From the NCBI GenBank assembly GCA_963576475.1, contig OY754987.1, forward strand, positions 9,260,903-9,324,902: DNA of 64,000 bases, written 5' to 3'. Both the position numbers and the translations under genes were made by a program. Origin of the DNA: Molanna angustata. Taxonomy: Eukaryota > Arthropoda > Insecta > Trichoptera > Molannidae. The notes beneath the pieces were generated by a model. The model made no database searches, was not told the origin of the DNA, and saw only the letters and a list, made by a program, of their open reading frames with translations. This document shows positions 11,107 to 24,860 of the stretch, piece by piece. How positions within the stretch are numbered: position 1 is the first letter of the stretch; each line of letters opens with the position of its first letter.

Positions 11107-13767
11107 ATGTCTGATGAGATTCAGACGAAACGTCGGCAGACGACTGATTCTCTCGGGAATCATAATTTGACGCGGGTTATCCCCAAAATACTTAATAATA
11201 ACATATTTTGTACTCGCGAAAACCTTAGATTTAACATAAATAACCTCTACGGGGAGGAAATATACAGTGAAACGAAAAAGTTTGAAAAATTAAAGTCAAA
11301 ACACGCGAAGCTTCTATGTGACCTAACCTTTTTGTGTCGATGTCGTGATAAAAAAGTAGTGCCAAAGTGTTTTCAACTGAGACAACGCGGTAGCAGAAAA
11401 TCGGTGAGAAAAATTCTTTATAATACTAGTTTTTCCCTCATACGCGACGAAATCGGTTACATTCATTTACAATTACATACACTTGGTACTGATATTAAAA
11501 ATCTTCATTTAAAACTTTCTAATATATTACACCCATTAATATGGTCCGAATTAGATAATCTCATTCATAATAGAATTGAAACGAATAATAAAATAAACTC
11601 CGACCGCCAAATAAGTAAATTCACGCGTATCGAAAATAATATCAAAAAAGTAGAATACCAACAGTCTTTAAATACCGATAAAATCATTCACAATCTCACC
11701 GATCTTAAATTAAATAACGATACAATATCGGTTCTAAGTAAAGGTTTTAATTTTGGTGTTGTTCCTCCGAAAATTCCAAAAGAAGACATTGTTACGGGAA
11801 TCGAATCAGCCGTATGTAAACTACCAAATAATATAGCCGAAACTATACGACAAGAAACTTGCCATATACTTAGAAAATCGCTTCCGCCGAAAAGAAATAT
11901 ATCTCTCGATGAAATACGAGCTCTTAAAGAATTACGCGCAAATAAAGATATAATTATTCTTCCGGCAGATAAGGGAAACGCAACAGTAATCATGAAAAGC
12001 GAAGATTATCACATTAAAATTACTAATTTGCTTAACGATCCGGCTTATAAACTGCATCCTAATAATCCTATAACATACTTAGAAAAAACGACTAAAACTA
12101 AAATTATGTCATCCAAATTAAGTCCCGAATTAAAAAAGTCGTTAATACCTAGAGAAAAATCGTCACGTTTTCCGAAATTATACGGTTTGCCAAAAATTCA
12201 TAAGACGGATGTTCCTCTTAGACCCATAGTCAGTTCTGTCGGTTCTCCACTTCAAATGTTATCAAAGTATCTTGCCAACTACTTACAACCAGATGTAGAA
12301 TCAGCGGAATCTTTTGTCAAAAATTCGGAACATTTTATACAAATCATTAAAAATCAAAAATTAAACAAGGGCGACATCCTTGTCAGTTTTGACGTCGTAT
12401 CCTTGTTTACCAATATACCCACAGACGAAGCTCTTCAAGCAATAAAAGAAATGAGTGACCCACCGAATGACATAATAACTTTAATAGAACATTGCCTCAA
12501 TAACACATTTTTCACTTATAATAACGACATGTACAAACAAGTAAAAGGAGCACCAATGGGTCTATCTCTTTCACCGCCAGTCGCTAACATATTCATGACC
12601 AAGTTAGAAAAGGAAGCTATAGATAGAGCGCGCTTAAAACCAAAGCTATGGATTAGATACGTGGACGATACCTTCGTTATATGGCCTCACGGTTTGGAGG
12701 AACTTAACAAATTTCTTGATTTTCTGAACGATCTCCACAATAACATCAAATTCACAATGGAGATAGAAAACAACGGTGAAATACCTTTTCTTGATGTTCT
12801 CGTAATCAAAAAAGACGATGGCACTCTCGGCCACACTGTGTACAGAAAATCAACACATACCAACAGATATCTCCACGCATCGTCGAACCATCATCCAGCA
12901 CAAATCGCCTCTGTAGCAAACACCTTGGTAACACGATCATTAAGGATAGCCGACTCCGAAAACATTCAAAACGAATTAGAGTATCTTAAAAACGCGCTAC
13001 GAAATAACGGTTTTTCTAATTTTACGATAAATAATGCAGTAAAAAATCAAACTAATAAAAATTATAATAAAAAAGATACGTCAACTAAAGTAAAGCCACT
13101 CTCCATTGCGTTTTTGCCTTACATAAAAGGCACTACAGACAAAATCAGTCACCTACTTTATAAACATAATATTCGCACCATTTTTAGAACAGACAACAAA
13201 ATTTCATCCTTTTTAAAAAGTCCGAAAGATAAAATACCATTAGAGTCACACGGTATTTACGAAATCCCATGCGGTGATTGCTCAAAAACTTACATAGGCA
13301 GGACAAATCGCAGAATCTCGGCGCGCGTCTCTGAACATCGCGTAGATGTTAAAAACCGGAAACTAACTTCATCTCTTGTAAATCACTCATTGACCGAAAA
13401 TCACTCCATAGACTTTGAAAATTCAAAAGTAGTCGCGAATATTAATAATGAAACATTTAGAATTTACAGGGAAGCAATTGAAATATATAAAAGAAGCAAC
13501 AGTATAATGAATAACAGGGACGATAGCATTCGAATCCCGACCGCATGGACAAGTGTACTTGAAAACAACATTTTTAAAAACCATAGTAATCAAACTACCG
13601 ATATTTCAAACAATAGTCACATTAAAAACATTAGTAAAATTCTTAGTAAGCCGAAAACTGATAATCCACCTGTAAACAATATACCGTTAAGTACTAGAGT
13701 CACTAGAAGCCAAACAAAACGCAATAATGACGTCATTGGGGAAACCCACCCCTCCACTAACACTTGA
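11107..13767 (+). CDS. Penelope-like reverse transcriptase / GIY-YIG endonuclease, right-arm copy
   Basis: A second intact 886-residue copy, identical in sequence to the minus-strand protein at 7028-9688. The same RT motifs (SFDVVSLFTNIPTD, KGAPMGLSLSPPVANIF, YVDD) and the same GIY-YIG endonuclease (GIYEIPCGDC, TYIGRT) are present. It is preceded by a partial endonuclease copy and followed after 107 bp by the N-terminus of a third copy. The long antisense frames within it (for example at 11688-11993) are shadows. Full identity between two 2.66-kb copies in one insertion shows that they were made from the same template recently, or by fold-back copying of one strand. Confidence 0.93.
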   Translation: MSDEIQTKRRQTTDSLGNHNLTRVIPKILNNNIFCTRENLRFNINNLYGEEIYSETKKFEKLKSKHAKLLCDLTFLCRCRDKKVVPKCFQLRQRGSRKSVRKILYNTSFSLIRDEIGYIHLQLHTLGTDIKNLHLKLSNILHPLIWSELDNLIHNRIETNNKINSDRQISKFTRIENNIKKVEYQQSLNTDKIIHNLTDLKLNNDTISVLSKGFNFGVVPPKIPKEDIVTGIESAVCKLPNNIAETIRQETCHILRKSLPPKRNISLDEIRALKELRANKDIIILPADKGNATVIMKSEDYHIKITNLLNDPAYKLHPNNPITYLEKTTKTKIMSSKLSPELKKSLIPREKSSRFPKLYGLPKIHKTDVPLRPIVSSVGSPLQMLSKYLANYLQPDVESAESFVKNSEHFIQIIKNQKLNKGDILVSFDVVSLFTNIPTDEALQAIKEMSDPPNDIITLIEHCLNNTFFTYNNDMYKQVKGAPMGLSLSPPVANIFMTKLEKEAIDRARLKPKLWIRYVDDTFVIWPHGLEELNKFLDFLNDLHNNIKFTMEIENNGEIPFLDVLVIKKDDGTLGHTVYRKSTHTNRYLHASSNHHPAQIASVANTLVTRSLRIADSENIQNELEYLKNALRNNGFSNFTINNAVKNQTNKNYNKKDTSTKVKPLSIAFLPYIKGTTDKISHLLYKHNIRTIFRTDNKISSFLKSPKDKIPLESHGIYEIPCGDCSKTYIGRTNRRISARVSEHRVDVKNRKLTSSLVNHSLTENHSIDFENSKVVANINNETFRIYREAIEIYKRSNSIMNNRDDSIRIPTAWTSVLENNIFKNHSNQTTDISNNSHIKNISKILSKPKTDNPPVNNIPLSTRVTRSQTKRNNDVIGETHPSTNT
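11109..11142 (+). ncRNA. Hammerhead-ribozyme-like motif at the PLE-1 start codon
   Basis: Contains CTGATGA, nine bases, then GAAACG, and a CGTC-GGCA-GACG hairpin, the order of a type I hammerhead core (CUGANGA, stem II, GAAA, short stem III). Penelope-like elements are known to carry minimal hammerheads in their pseudo-LTRs. Against activity: stem II is very weak, and the base expected to be U before the cleavage site reads A. An alternative fold pairs GTCTGA with TCAGAC across the core. Further copies lie at 6886-6919 and 9653-9686 (minus) and 13877-13910 (plus). Confidence 0.35.
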
Positions 13768-13874
13768 CGCGGCTTCCTTTCAAACTTTCACTTGGTAGTA
13801 AGCTTTCGACTCGAACGGACGTGCGTGCACTATCCCTCGAGACGAAAAATTTATTAACAAGGCGCCTTTAGAAA

Positions 13875-16490
<2,616 letters not shown>

Positions 16491-16611
16491 TTAGGTTTAT
16501 GTCAGTGAATTTAGAGCTATTTGTTGCTCACAATCATTGTAGCCATAAGGTTTTTCTTGTAAATTGAAAAATATAAATATTCAGTTTTATCCTATTTTGG
16601 TACGTTTGACA

Positions 16612-16935
16612 CGTCATTTTCATACTTGCGTCCATGTGTATATTTTTTGTATATTTTACAAATATCTTCCTATAGTTTTCACGTCCATTTTTTTATCTTT
16701 ATTACTGCGTCCGGTGTATATTTTTTGTATATTTTATATATTTCTTCATATAGTTTTCACGTCCATTTTTCTATCTTTATTACTACTTCCGGTGTATATT
16801 AAAAACTTTCCTATGCATAATTGACATCATACTTGCGTCCATGTGTATATTTTTCGATATTTTATATATTTCGTATATTTTATATAGTTTTCACGTCCAT
16901 TTGTTCTAGCTTTATTACTACGCCTTCTGTACACA
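16612..16935. repeat. Tandem repeat, about 80-bp unit, four copies
   Basis: TTGCGTCCATGTGTATATTT starts a unit at about 16624 and again at about 16833; GCGTCCGGTGTATATTTTTT and a mutated ACTTCCGGTG start units near 16707 and 16784. Each unit ends in TAGTTTTCACGTCCATTT plus CTTTATTACT. No coding role is apparent. Confidence 0.75.
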
Positions 16936-18189
16936 GGCGATTTCTTAGTGTGTACATAAGTGCACTACACTGCCTTCTAAAATTAATAAATATATATTAT
17001 ATCCAAAAAACTTATTCAAAACACTTGCCAAAATACGTTATAATGGTACCTAGTAACTTTGTTAGTAGATGCGTGTTTGTATATAGCGCCAAAATTCGTA
17101 TATTATAGGATTGTGTGCATAATTTATATGAACGTAATTTTTCTACATATTATCTCATAGTAATACGAAATTTTGCCGATCCGTGATTGTGAGCGACACA
17201 GATAGCGCTTCATTGGTATGTGTTAGAAAAGGACAGAACACTGTCCCGGTCCGTGCTTTGCTCCAGACATGCGTATTGAAGACATAAATACTGTCCATAA
17301 TGAGTTAACATCAACATGCGTACTAACAACATTTTACTTATTATTTGTAAGGATTATTTTACATTAACTTACGTACAATGTTATGACAAACATCTGTGGT
17401 GTGATGGTGAAGTTTGTCCGAATGTTCATTAGTGTCAGAGTAAAATTAAAAACATCTTTTGTAATATCAATAAGGATATTAAAAAAAATATATCAATTAA
17501 ATTGCTCGTTCTATATTATAGGGATGTTTATTTCAATGTCGATGGACTGATATTATCAATTTAACAACTATGTTTTTTTAAATACCTACGATGTTTAGAA
17601 ACATATTGTGAATTATTGTTCAATTTATTGACAGCTTACTGTTTAGTCCAACGGTGTTTTTATACGCAGTTTTGAAGAAAACTACATTATTATAAGACCA
17701 TCTCAATGTTTTTTCAACGATGTTACACCAACGAACATTTGATCTCCTCTATCCTAGAGTTTTATACAATCGTGTAATCGAAAGGCATGCACAAATTTAA
17801 GAGCGTTGAACTTTTTTTCTAATTTTCATATAGATATCAACCGGGAGTATAACATCTAGGATTTTATGAATCTTTTATATATTTTGAAGTACTCGTATAT
17901 TATACAAATAACAAAAGTTTTTATTTGATTTTTTTGTTGTGATATATTTAGTCAAAAGATAATTTTGTGTTAAAAAATGTTGGGGAAATTCATTATTTAA
18001 ATATTATATAAAACACACTACATAGGTACCTACTTTGTTTAATGTCACTATTTATTAGATGAAGTACTTACGTACTAGGTACATCATATAAATTTAATAT
18101 GTACCCAAACATTATTTCTTTCAAAATAAATTATAAAATAAAACAAAATTCAAAGGCTCGCCATTGAAAAAATATATATAAAATTTAAA
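16936..18189. other. No gene seen
   Basis: About 1.25 kb AT-rich sequence with no repeat partner noticed in the window and no coding signature. Confidence 0.5.
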
Positions 18190-18315
18190 AATAATAATAA
18201 ATACTTCCTTGCACCCTGTGCATGTGGCCATTTCATTGCTATTCGACAATTTCATCTAATTTATTTACCTAGTGTTTCCAGCCCCGATAAGCAAGAGTTA
18301 CGTGAGAAATAATTT
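18190..18315 (-). repeat. SINE-3-like tail fragment
   Basis: Contains ACTTCCTTGCACCCTGTGCA, a GGCCATTTCATTGC block, GTTTCCAGCCCCGA and AAGCAAGAGTTACG. The order matches the reverse complement of the 47375-47560 SINE body and resembles 62560-62660. The tRNA-like head is missing. Confidence 0.5.
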
Positions 18316-18370
18316 TAAATAAATTTATAAACATGAATGTAGATACCTACATAATATATTATAATATTGT

Positions 18371-19204
18371 GTATAGGCGACTGCCATAGAAATCGTATGA
18401 AGCAATGTCGTCACTAAATTCAATTTATGTAAATTTGAGATGTACTACTACAATGTTACTATGTTTTATAGAAAATTAAATTATCTATTTGGATTGTTTC
18501 GGTTTTTTTCGATATTATTAAAAACTAAGGAAATATAGGCAGTTAAACACATAAATTTAAAAAAATGTTTTTCTTAATAAAAAATGTTTGAGAAACTCTG
18601 GAATTTTTTTGAAAAAACTCGTTTGAGATTTTGTATTTGTCTATGTTCGTACCAATTTTCAGCGTTCAAGCTTTTATGGTTTCTGAGATATATGGAAAAA
18701 TAAAGTAAAAATTCAAAAGTTGATAACCCCTGACTGAAACAAAAATTCAAAATTCTGAGTATAAAAGTTTTGTAGGCCTATAACTATTTATGTATTCTGA
18801 AGTTTTGGGCTCTGTAAATTGAGCAGATCAAAAGTTATAAGGGGAGACGGACACACACACACACACACCCTCACACACACACACACATGCACGCACGCAC
18901 GCACGCATGCACGCACGCACGCACGCATGCACGCACGCACGCACGCACGCATGCACGCACGCACGCACGCAAGCACGCACAAGCACACGCATACGCACAC
19001 AAAACTCACACGAAATATTTTACTCCGAATTCTGAGTAAATCCGTGTATGGAACATATATGCTGTGAAGCCACTATGTTGGTGTTTTATGACTTTGAAAA
19101 GCCGTGAAAAAAGTAGACCCTCCATACAATTCTCGCGTATCCTGGCTTGAAACATTGTCGATATGTTAAGAGAACAAAGGTCTCTTAAACAAATCGACAG
19201 TTGA
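18371..19204 (-). mobile_element. HINE-like element, 3'-truncated copy with ACGC microsatellite
   Basis: Belongs to the Helentron-like non-autonomous family described at 42793-43621. Its 5' end lies at 19204 (TCAACTGTCG on the minus strand), with the subterminal hairpin at 19155-19200, then the central microsatellite (18847-18992, CA passing into GCAC) and the core words CTGACTGAAACAAAAATTC and GAGATATATGGAAAAAT. The 3' end with its terminal hairpin is missing to the left of about 18371. The small frames across the microsatellite are artefacts. Confidence 0.65.
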
Positions 19205-19243
19205 AATATGTAATTAAGATAAACGCAAAAAAACAATAAGAAA

Positions 19244-19633
19244 CTAGTTGCATGTAATACATGAGATCCAACTATCGATAACGATAGTATGTTAGTTGAA
19301 GAATAAGTACCAAACTATAAACCCATAAATCCAAATTATTGAATATTTTAAGATATTTTGTTTTCTATACAACAGATGTAGGTATGTATGTCAAGATAGG
19401 ACAGTATGGAGGTCAGTCCTTTTGTCTAACCAGAATATGAAAACAGCATGATGGTATGATGGACGACATTATATAGAATATGATATTTGCTGCGAAGCCT
19501 CTAAGTTTGTGTTTTTTGCATGCAATAAGTCCACTATGGTAGGTATACAAAATGTTCCTAATACGCGCATCTTGGCTTAGTACTGTCGATATGTTTAGAT
19601 AAATAAATTTTCTTAAACAAATCGACAGTTGGA
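19244..19633 (-). mobile_element. HINE-like element, short internally deleted copy
   Basis: Starts at 19633 with TCCAACTGTCGAT and ends at 19244 with ATCGATAGTTGG (one base changed), then ATCTCATGTATTACATGCAA and CTAG. At 390 bp it is much shorter than the 829- and 1220-bp copies and lacks the core microsatellite. The bases bordering it are A before TC and T after CTAG. Confidence 0.7.
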
Positions 19634-19689
19634 TTACATAAACATCAACCATTATACACAGTTAGTACAACATCTGCCGGGTTTGTAAT

Positions 19690-19880
19690 ATTTTTAAATT
19701 TTGTTGAAAGTATCATTAACAGATTTTTAATTATCTCAATAGAGACGAAGTTGGAATATTTATTGTAGGAGAACCGGGAAATCAAGGCACCTACAGGGCT
19801 TAAATATCATTGACTCCCGACAGAAAAAAATCCAATGTTTGCGCATATGCAATAATACAAATATTCGAAAGTATCATTAT
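19690..19880 (-). repeat. Dispersed repeat (TTCCAACTTCGTCTCTATTG family)
   Basis: The reverse complement shares CAATGTTTGCGCATATGCAA, GGGAGTCAA, GTGCCTTGATTTCCCGGTTC and TTCCAACTTCGTCTCTATTG, in the same order, with 62690-62870. A second copy sits in duplication copy B at about 33807-33997. Confidence 0.75.
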
Positions 19881-20269
19881 TATTTATTTTCTTCGCAAAT
19901 ACACGATACTGTGGTGAGTTCGAAAGAGAATGTGTAACAAGAGTTAAGTAATACGATCGCTAATCAATGTGTTATCTGATCTGCGTGACAAACGGGAAGT
20001 CTATAATGCAAGCCTAAATCCCTTTTACGGAAATGTAGAAATTATGTTTACCACTAACGAATTTCTATTTAAGCCGGGACGCGGCCAATCTATGGTTTGA
20101 AAAAAGGTAAAGTAATTATACTCACTCCTCAAAAATTCACTGAAAACCAATGATTTAAATAATATACGGAGTAAATGAAATGACCCTTAATAAACATTTA
20201 GTGACATCGAAAATAAACAGTCACCAAGCTTTAAAATATTCTCATATCATTTATATTAATTTAATGGAT

Positions 20270-20470
20270 GGATGGGTCGATGGCAGAGCGGCTAGCGCGC
20301 TGGGCTGGTAATCCAGTGGTCGCGAGTTCGAATCCTGTCTCGACCGATTTCGTTTACCTATAGCACATGCATTTATTTGATTTTTTTAGGGAACGTAGGA
20401 AGATGTATATGTACTTGTTTAACAAGGACATATTCATTTTTTATATTTAAAAAAAAATATATATTAATAA
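20270..20470 (+). repeat. SINE-1 copy
   Basis: Head with TGGCAGAGCGG (A box) and GAGTTCGAATCC (B box) and the standard body (GGGAACGTAGGAAGATGTAT), ending in an A-rich tail. Both promoter boxes match consensus, so this copy could be transcribed by RNA polymerase III. Not a tRNA gene: the 3' half lacks a proper acceptor end and the same body recurs elsewhere. Confidence 0.87.
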
Positions 20471-21029
20471 AGATGCCGGTGTGTCGACAAAAATGTGCAT
20501 GGCATGCTTTTTTATAGGATAATGCACACCCGTTCACCTGCCGATGGTTACCCCACATTGTGTGGAACGCAGTGAGGATCGATCCATGAAAGTGTACAGT
20601 ATGATACCAATGATTAACAATAAAATGAATGAGTTTGTTAATTTTTTATTTATTTACATAAGGTACTAAAAATATAATAATTAAACAATAATAGTAGGTA
20701 TTCAACAATCATTTCGAAATGAATGTTGTGTACTATTCAATATCATATTCTAAATAATGATAGACGACAATTTATTTATTAAATAACTGTAACACTGAAA
20801 GATAATTAATATCAATATGTTAAGTTAATTTTTTAATCAACAGATATACATATTTAGAAAATAAAACACTGAACGAAAACCAATATTAACATACGATTGA
20901 AACCTCGACTATTTTGAAACCTTGAACAACTTAGGAACTCAAACACTGAACGAAAATGAATATCAACATTCGATTGAAAACTCGTCTATTATAAAATAAG
21001 ATGATTTTATAACCAACAGATTTTTAAAA

Positions 21030-22249
21030 TTAGTTGCATGTAACACATGAGATCCAACTGTCGATAGCGATAGTATGTATAGTTGAAGAATAAGTATCAA
21101 ACTATAAACCCATAAATATAAATTGTTTAATATTTAAAGATATTTGGTTTTCTATACAACACATTACCTAGGTATTTATTTATTTATTTATTTATTTAGG
21201 GACAAATACAGTCTTAAAATACTAAAATAGTATAATACACTATAAAATAAAAATAAACAGACCAATTACATATGTCCACAGATATTAAATATGAAACATT
21301 TTAAACATCATTAATTTAAATATAACTAAGATGTATGTTTGCCTGTGACGGGAAAGGAAGGGAAGAGAAAAAAAAGGATGGGAAAAGGATTGTGACAGTT
21401 AAATTATGTATGTATGTCAAGATAGGATAGTATGGATGTCAGTCCTTTGATCCTACCCAGAATATGAAAACAGCATGATGGTATGTATGTATGTTTGGAG
21501 ATTAGTATCAAACAATTAAGTCTTCTTAGATATTGTGTGTAGGCGACTGCCATACAAATTGTATGAAGGAATGTCGTCACTAAATTCAATTTTTATAAAA
21601 ATTGTTAAAAAGAATTTGAGATGTGCTAATACAATGGTTATATTTTTTATAGAAAATAAAATTATCTAGTTGGGGTGTTTCGGTTTGTTCAATGTTTTTA
21701 AAAAAATTTGGAAATATAGGCAGTTAAACTCATAAATTTTTCATAAAAAATATTTTTCTTATTAAAAAATGTTTGAGAAACCCTGGATTTTTTTTTAATA
21801 CTCATTTGATATTTTGTGTTTGTCTATATTTATACCAATTTTCAGCGTTCTAGCTTTTATGGTTTCTGAGATATATGGAAAAATATACCAAAATTTCAAA
21901 AGTTTATAACCCCTGACTGAAACAAAAATTCAAAATTCTAAGTATAAAAGTTTTGTAGGCCTATAACTTTTTATATATTCTGAAATTTTGGGCTCTGTAA
22001 ATTGAGCGGATCAAAAGTTATAAGAGGGGACGGACACACAGACACACAAAACTCACATAAAATGTTCTACTCCGTATTCTGAGTAAATCCATGTAATGGA
22101 ACATATATGCTGCGAGGCCTCTAGTTGATGTTATTAGCATGCAAAAAGTCCACTACGCCATAAAAAATGTTCTTTCGTACACGCATCTTGGCTTAATAAG
22201 GACGATTCATTCAGAGAATTGAATTCTCATAAACGAATCGACAGTTGGA
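21030..22249 (-). mobile_element. HINE-like element, longest copy (1.2 kb) with a nested insertion
   Basis: Minus-strand 5' end at 22249 (TCCAACTGTCGATTCG, hairpin with GAGAATT/GAATTCTC), 3' end at 21031 (ATCGACAGTTGG-like subterminal repeat, CTCATGTGTTACATG hairpin, CAACTA then A). It carries the core words GGATCAAAAGTTATAAG and a short CA tract at 22034-22048 in place of the long microsatellite. A segment at about 21178-21400, starting with (TTTA)n, looks like a later LINE/SINE 3'-end insertion. Confidence 0.72.
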
Positions 22250-22490
22250 AAATTAAATTATCTAGTTGGGGTTTTTCGGTTTTTTTCGATATTCAAAAAA
22301 ATGGAAACATAGGCAGTTAAACTCATAAATTTATCATAAAAAAATATTTTTCTTTACAAATAATGTTTGAGAAACCCTGGAATTTTTTTGAAAAAACTCA
22401 TTTTAGATTTTGTATATGTCTATGTTGATTCCAATTTTCAGTGTTCTAGCTTTTATGGTTTCTGAGATATATGGAAATTTTCTATAAAAA
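22249..22490 (-). repeat. HINE-like core fragment
   Basis: Repeats the core segment from ATTAAATTATCTAGTTGGGG to TTTCTGAGATATATGGAAA that also lies at 21657-21880, so it is a partial tandem copy directly beside the complete one. Confidence 0.6.
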
Positions 22491-22507
22491 ATATTAACAT
22501 TGCAATA

Positions 22508-22750
22508 GTAAGTAAGTAGGTACGCGCATCAGAGTAACAATAAACAAATTGATAGTTTTATGAACTATGTAAAAATAAAAGTAAGTAGGTCCGCGCATGA
22601 GAAAGTAACAATAATCAAATCAACATATACCTAGTATGAACTTTGTAAAACTGAAAGTAAGTAGGTACGCGCACGAGAGAGAGTAGGTATCAATACATAT
22701 ATCGACAGTTGTATGAAGTCGTAAAAATAAAAGTAAGTAGGTACGCGCTT
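22508..22750. repeat. Tandem repeat, about 70-77-bp unit, 3.5 copies
   Basis: AAGTAAGTAGGTACGCGC begins units at about 22510, 22580, 22656 and 22733. Units also share GTAACAATAA and a TATGAA...GTAAAA block. It recurs in duplication copy B at about 36646-36888. Confidence 0.8.
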
Positions 22751-22833
22751 TTTCAAGGCAATATTTAAAATGCGTTGAATTGTATTCATTTTATCGCGAA
22801 GGTCACAGAGACATGGTTGAAGAGTATTGAGCG

Positions 22834-23010
22834 CGGACGCAAGACGATCGGAGCCATATATATAAATCACCTTCAAAATATACTCCGAACAAATCTCCGT
22901 GCGGCCAAGGTCAACATGTAATATTTTGCCGCGGATGCAAAACGATCGGTGGCTTAGTAAAAATATACACCTTCAAAATATACACTGAATAAATCTCCGT
23001 GCGGCCAATG
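22834..23010. repeat. Duplicated segment, about 110 bp, two copies
   Basis: Both copies contain GACGATCGG or AACGATCGG, CCTTCAAAATATAC and AATCTCCGTGCGGCCAA. The copies differ at several positions. Confidence 0.7.
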
Positions 23011-23149
23011 GTTGAACTAATAATATTCATTTCAAGATATTTTGATATTTTTTTTGCTTCCATGTAAATTTTTGCCAGTTGATTCTCTATGGTATAAGCA
23101 ACAGAATGGTAGTTTTTGGCGTGAAAATTATCTTGCGTCCGTATACCGG

Positions 23150-23488
<339 letters not shown>

Positions 23489-23502
23489 ATATATATATAA
23501 TG

Positions 23503-23505
<3 letters not shown>

Positions 23506-23595
<90 letters not shown>
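23506..23595. repeat. (TA)n array at the LTR element's left border
   Basis: About 90 bp of TA; the LTR starts at the first TG after it. ATAT flanks the element on both sides. Confidence 0.95.
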
Positions 23596-23597
<2 letters not shown>

Positions 23598-24845
23598 CAA
23601 GGGTATGGTGGTGTATGAGAAAAGAAAAAAGAGAAGCTAAAAGTATACTCACCATAAAACCTTACCACCAGCAGTCAGCGATATTGCAATGAGACTCGTA
23701 TAAAATAATGCAAATATCTCAGTATCTCAGAGCGTGTTGTTTATTGATTAAGACAAAAAAAAGAATATATTTAAGTATCAAATAAGAATTTTCTGTTCAA
23801 TACAACAGCAAGGAAAACATGAAAGCTGAGTCAGATATGATGTGGGTAAGATTGAGCGATGAAAGAAACGCATAAGTACAAAAGAAATTACAATTTATTG
23901 TTATCATGGTTGGCAAGGAGTGTTAAATATGATACAGTTATCTACGTTACCTGAACTAAGCTAAATATTTGACATTATAATAAAATAATTTAATTCTTAA
24001 ATTACAATTTACAAGTTTTTAAATGTTTTTCTAGACCATGTGGTGTATTATAAAAAGAAATATCAGACATGACATAATTAAACAGATTCAACTAAATTTT
24101 CAAATGATATCAGTATTTCATATGTTTTTTTTTCTAATAACCAAGCAATGAAACAGTTTTATGAATTTCCATCTTCTTGAAGATGATCAGCAGGTACAGT
24201 TTTTGTGATGAGAACTACCATCGTAGTATTTACGTCGATTTGAAGTGCAATTTACAGGTGTTTTAGTCATTATCAAGTCATGATGTGCAAATATGAGCAT
24301 GCCCCAACCATGATATTTAAAATTATTCATTTTCAGTCATCCATGGTGTACATAGTAAAGTACACCAATGTTGAAGAATGATGAAAAGACAGCATGAACA
24401 AACAAGATAAAGAAAGTAAAGAAGAAAGCAAAGAAGCAAGGAAGCAAGGAACAAAGAAGCAAAGGACAAAGGAGGCGGTTATATTTCCTGCAAGAATTCA
24501 GTTAAATTAGCGGACGTGACTCATGCCAGATATTTTATATAGACGAGGATCGATGAAATTAGATAGAGAACTTACCCAGCCTCCTTTGAATTTAAATTTC
24601 GAGTCTTTGTCGGGTAATTTTGCGTAGGCCATAGTTGAACGATGACACCTCGTGTCGGCTGTCAGCGTTGAAAAAAAAGGCATAGATATTTCGACCCGCC
24701 TAGCTAATCCGTTCACGGCTGTGTTCGCCTTACAACTTTTTTAGAAATATTGCCAATATTGCGAAGTGCGTTCGTTTAAGACATTTTTATAAACATTAAA
24801 TTAAAATTATTAAATAGTGACGTGTAAATACAAAATAACGTCACA
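23596..24845 (-). repeat. LTR (3' LTR in element orientation)
   Basis: 1250 bp; minus strand begins TGTGACGTTATTTTG and ends CCATACCCTTGCA. Same length and apparently the same sequence as 30587-31836. The 69-codon frame found in both LTRs (24507-24716, 31498-31707) has no recognisable domain and is not called a gene. Confidence 0.9.
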
Positions 24846-24860
24846 TACCTCCTCTGTTAA
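24846..24860 (-). other. Polypurine tract
   Basis: Minus strand reads AACAGAGGAGGTA directly before the LTR start TGTGACG. Purine-rich tracts at this point prime plus-strand DNA synthesis in LTR elements. Confidence 0.55.

Noticed and set aside
11688..11993. Antisense frames inside the Penelope ORFs (also 8802-9107, 7961-8149, 12646-12834)
   Set aside because: Exact shadows of the RT frame on the other strand, identical in both arms for that reason.
18788..19067. Cys/Val/Ala- and His/Thr-rich frames over CA/GCAC and GT repeats (also 32905-33184, 63583-63804)
   Set aside because: Microsatellite translation inside HINE-like elements.
20276..20347. tRNA gene
   Set aside because: A and B boxes and a tRNA-like head are present, but the same head with the same 3' body occurs many times, so it is SINE-1. 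No aminoacyl stem can be completed.
24507..24716. A 69-codon frame present in both LTRs (also 31498-31707)
   Set aside because: It is duplicated only because the LTRs are identical; no domain and no initiation context to defend.
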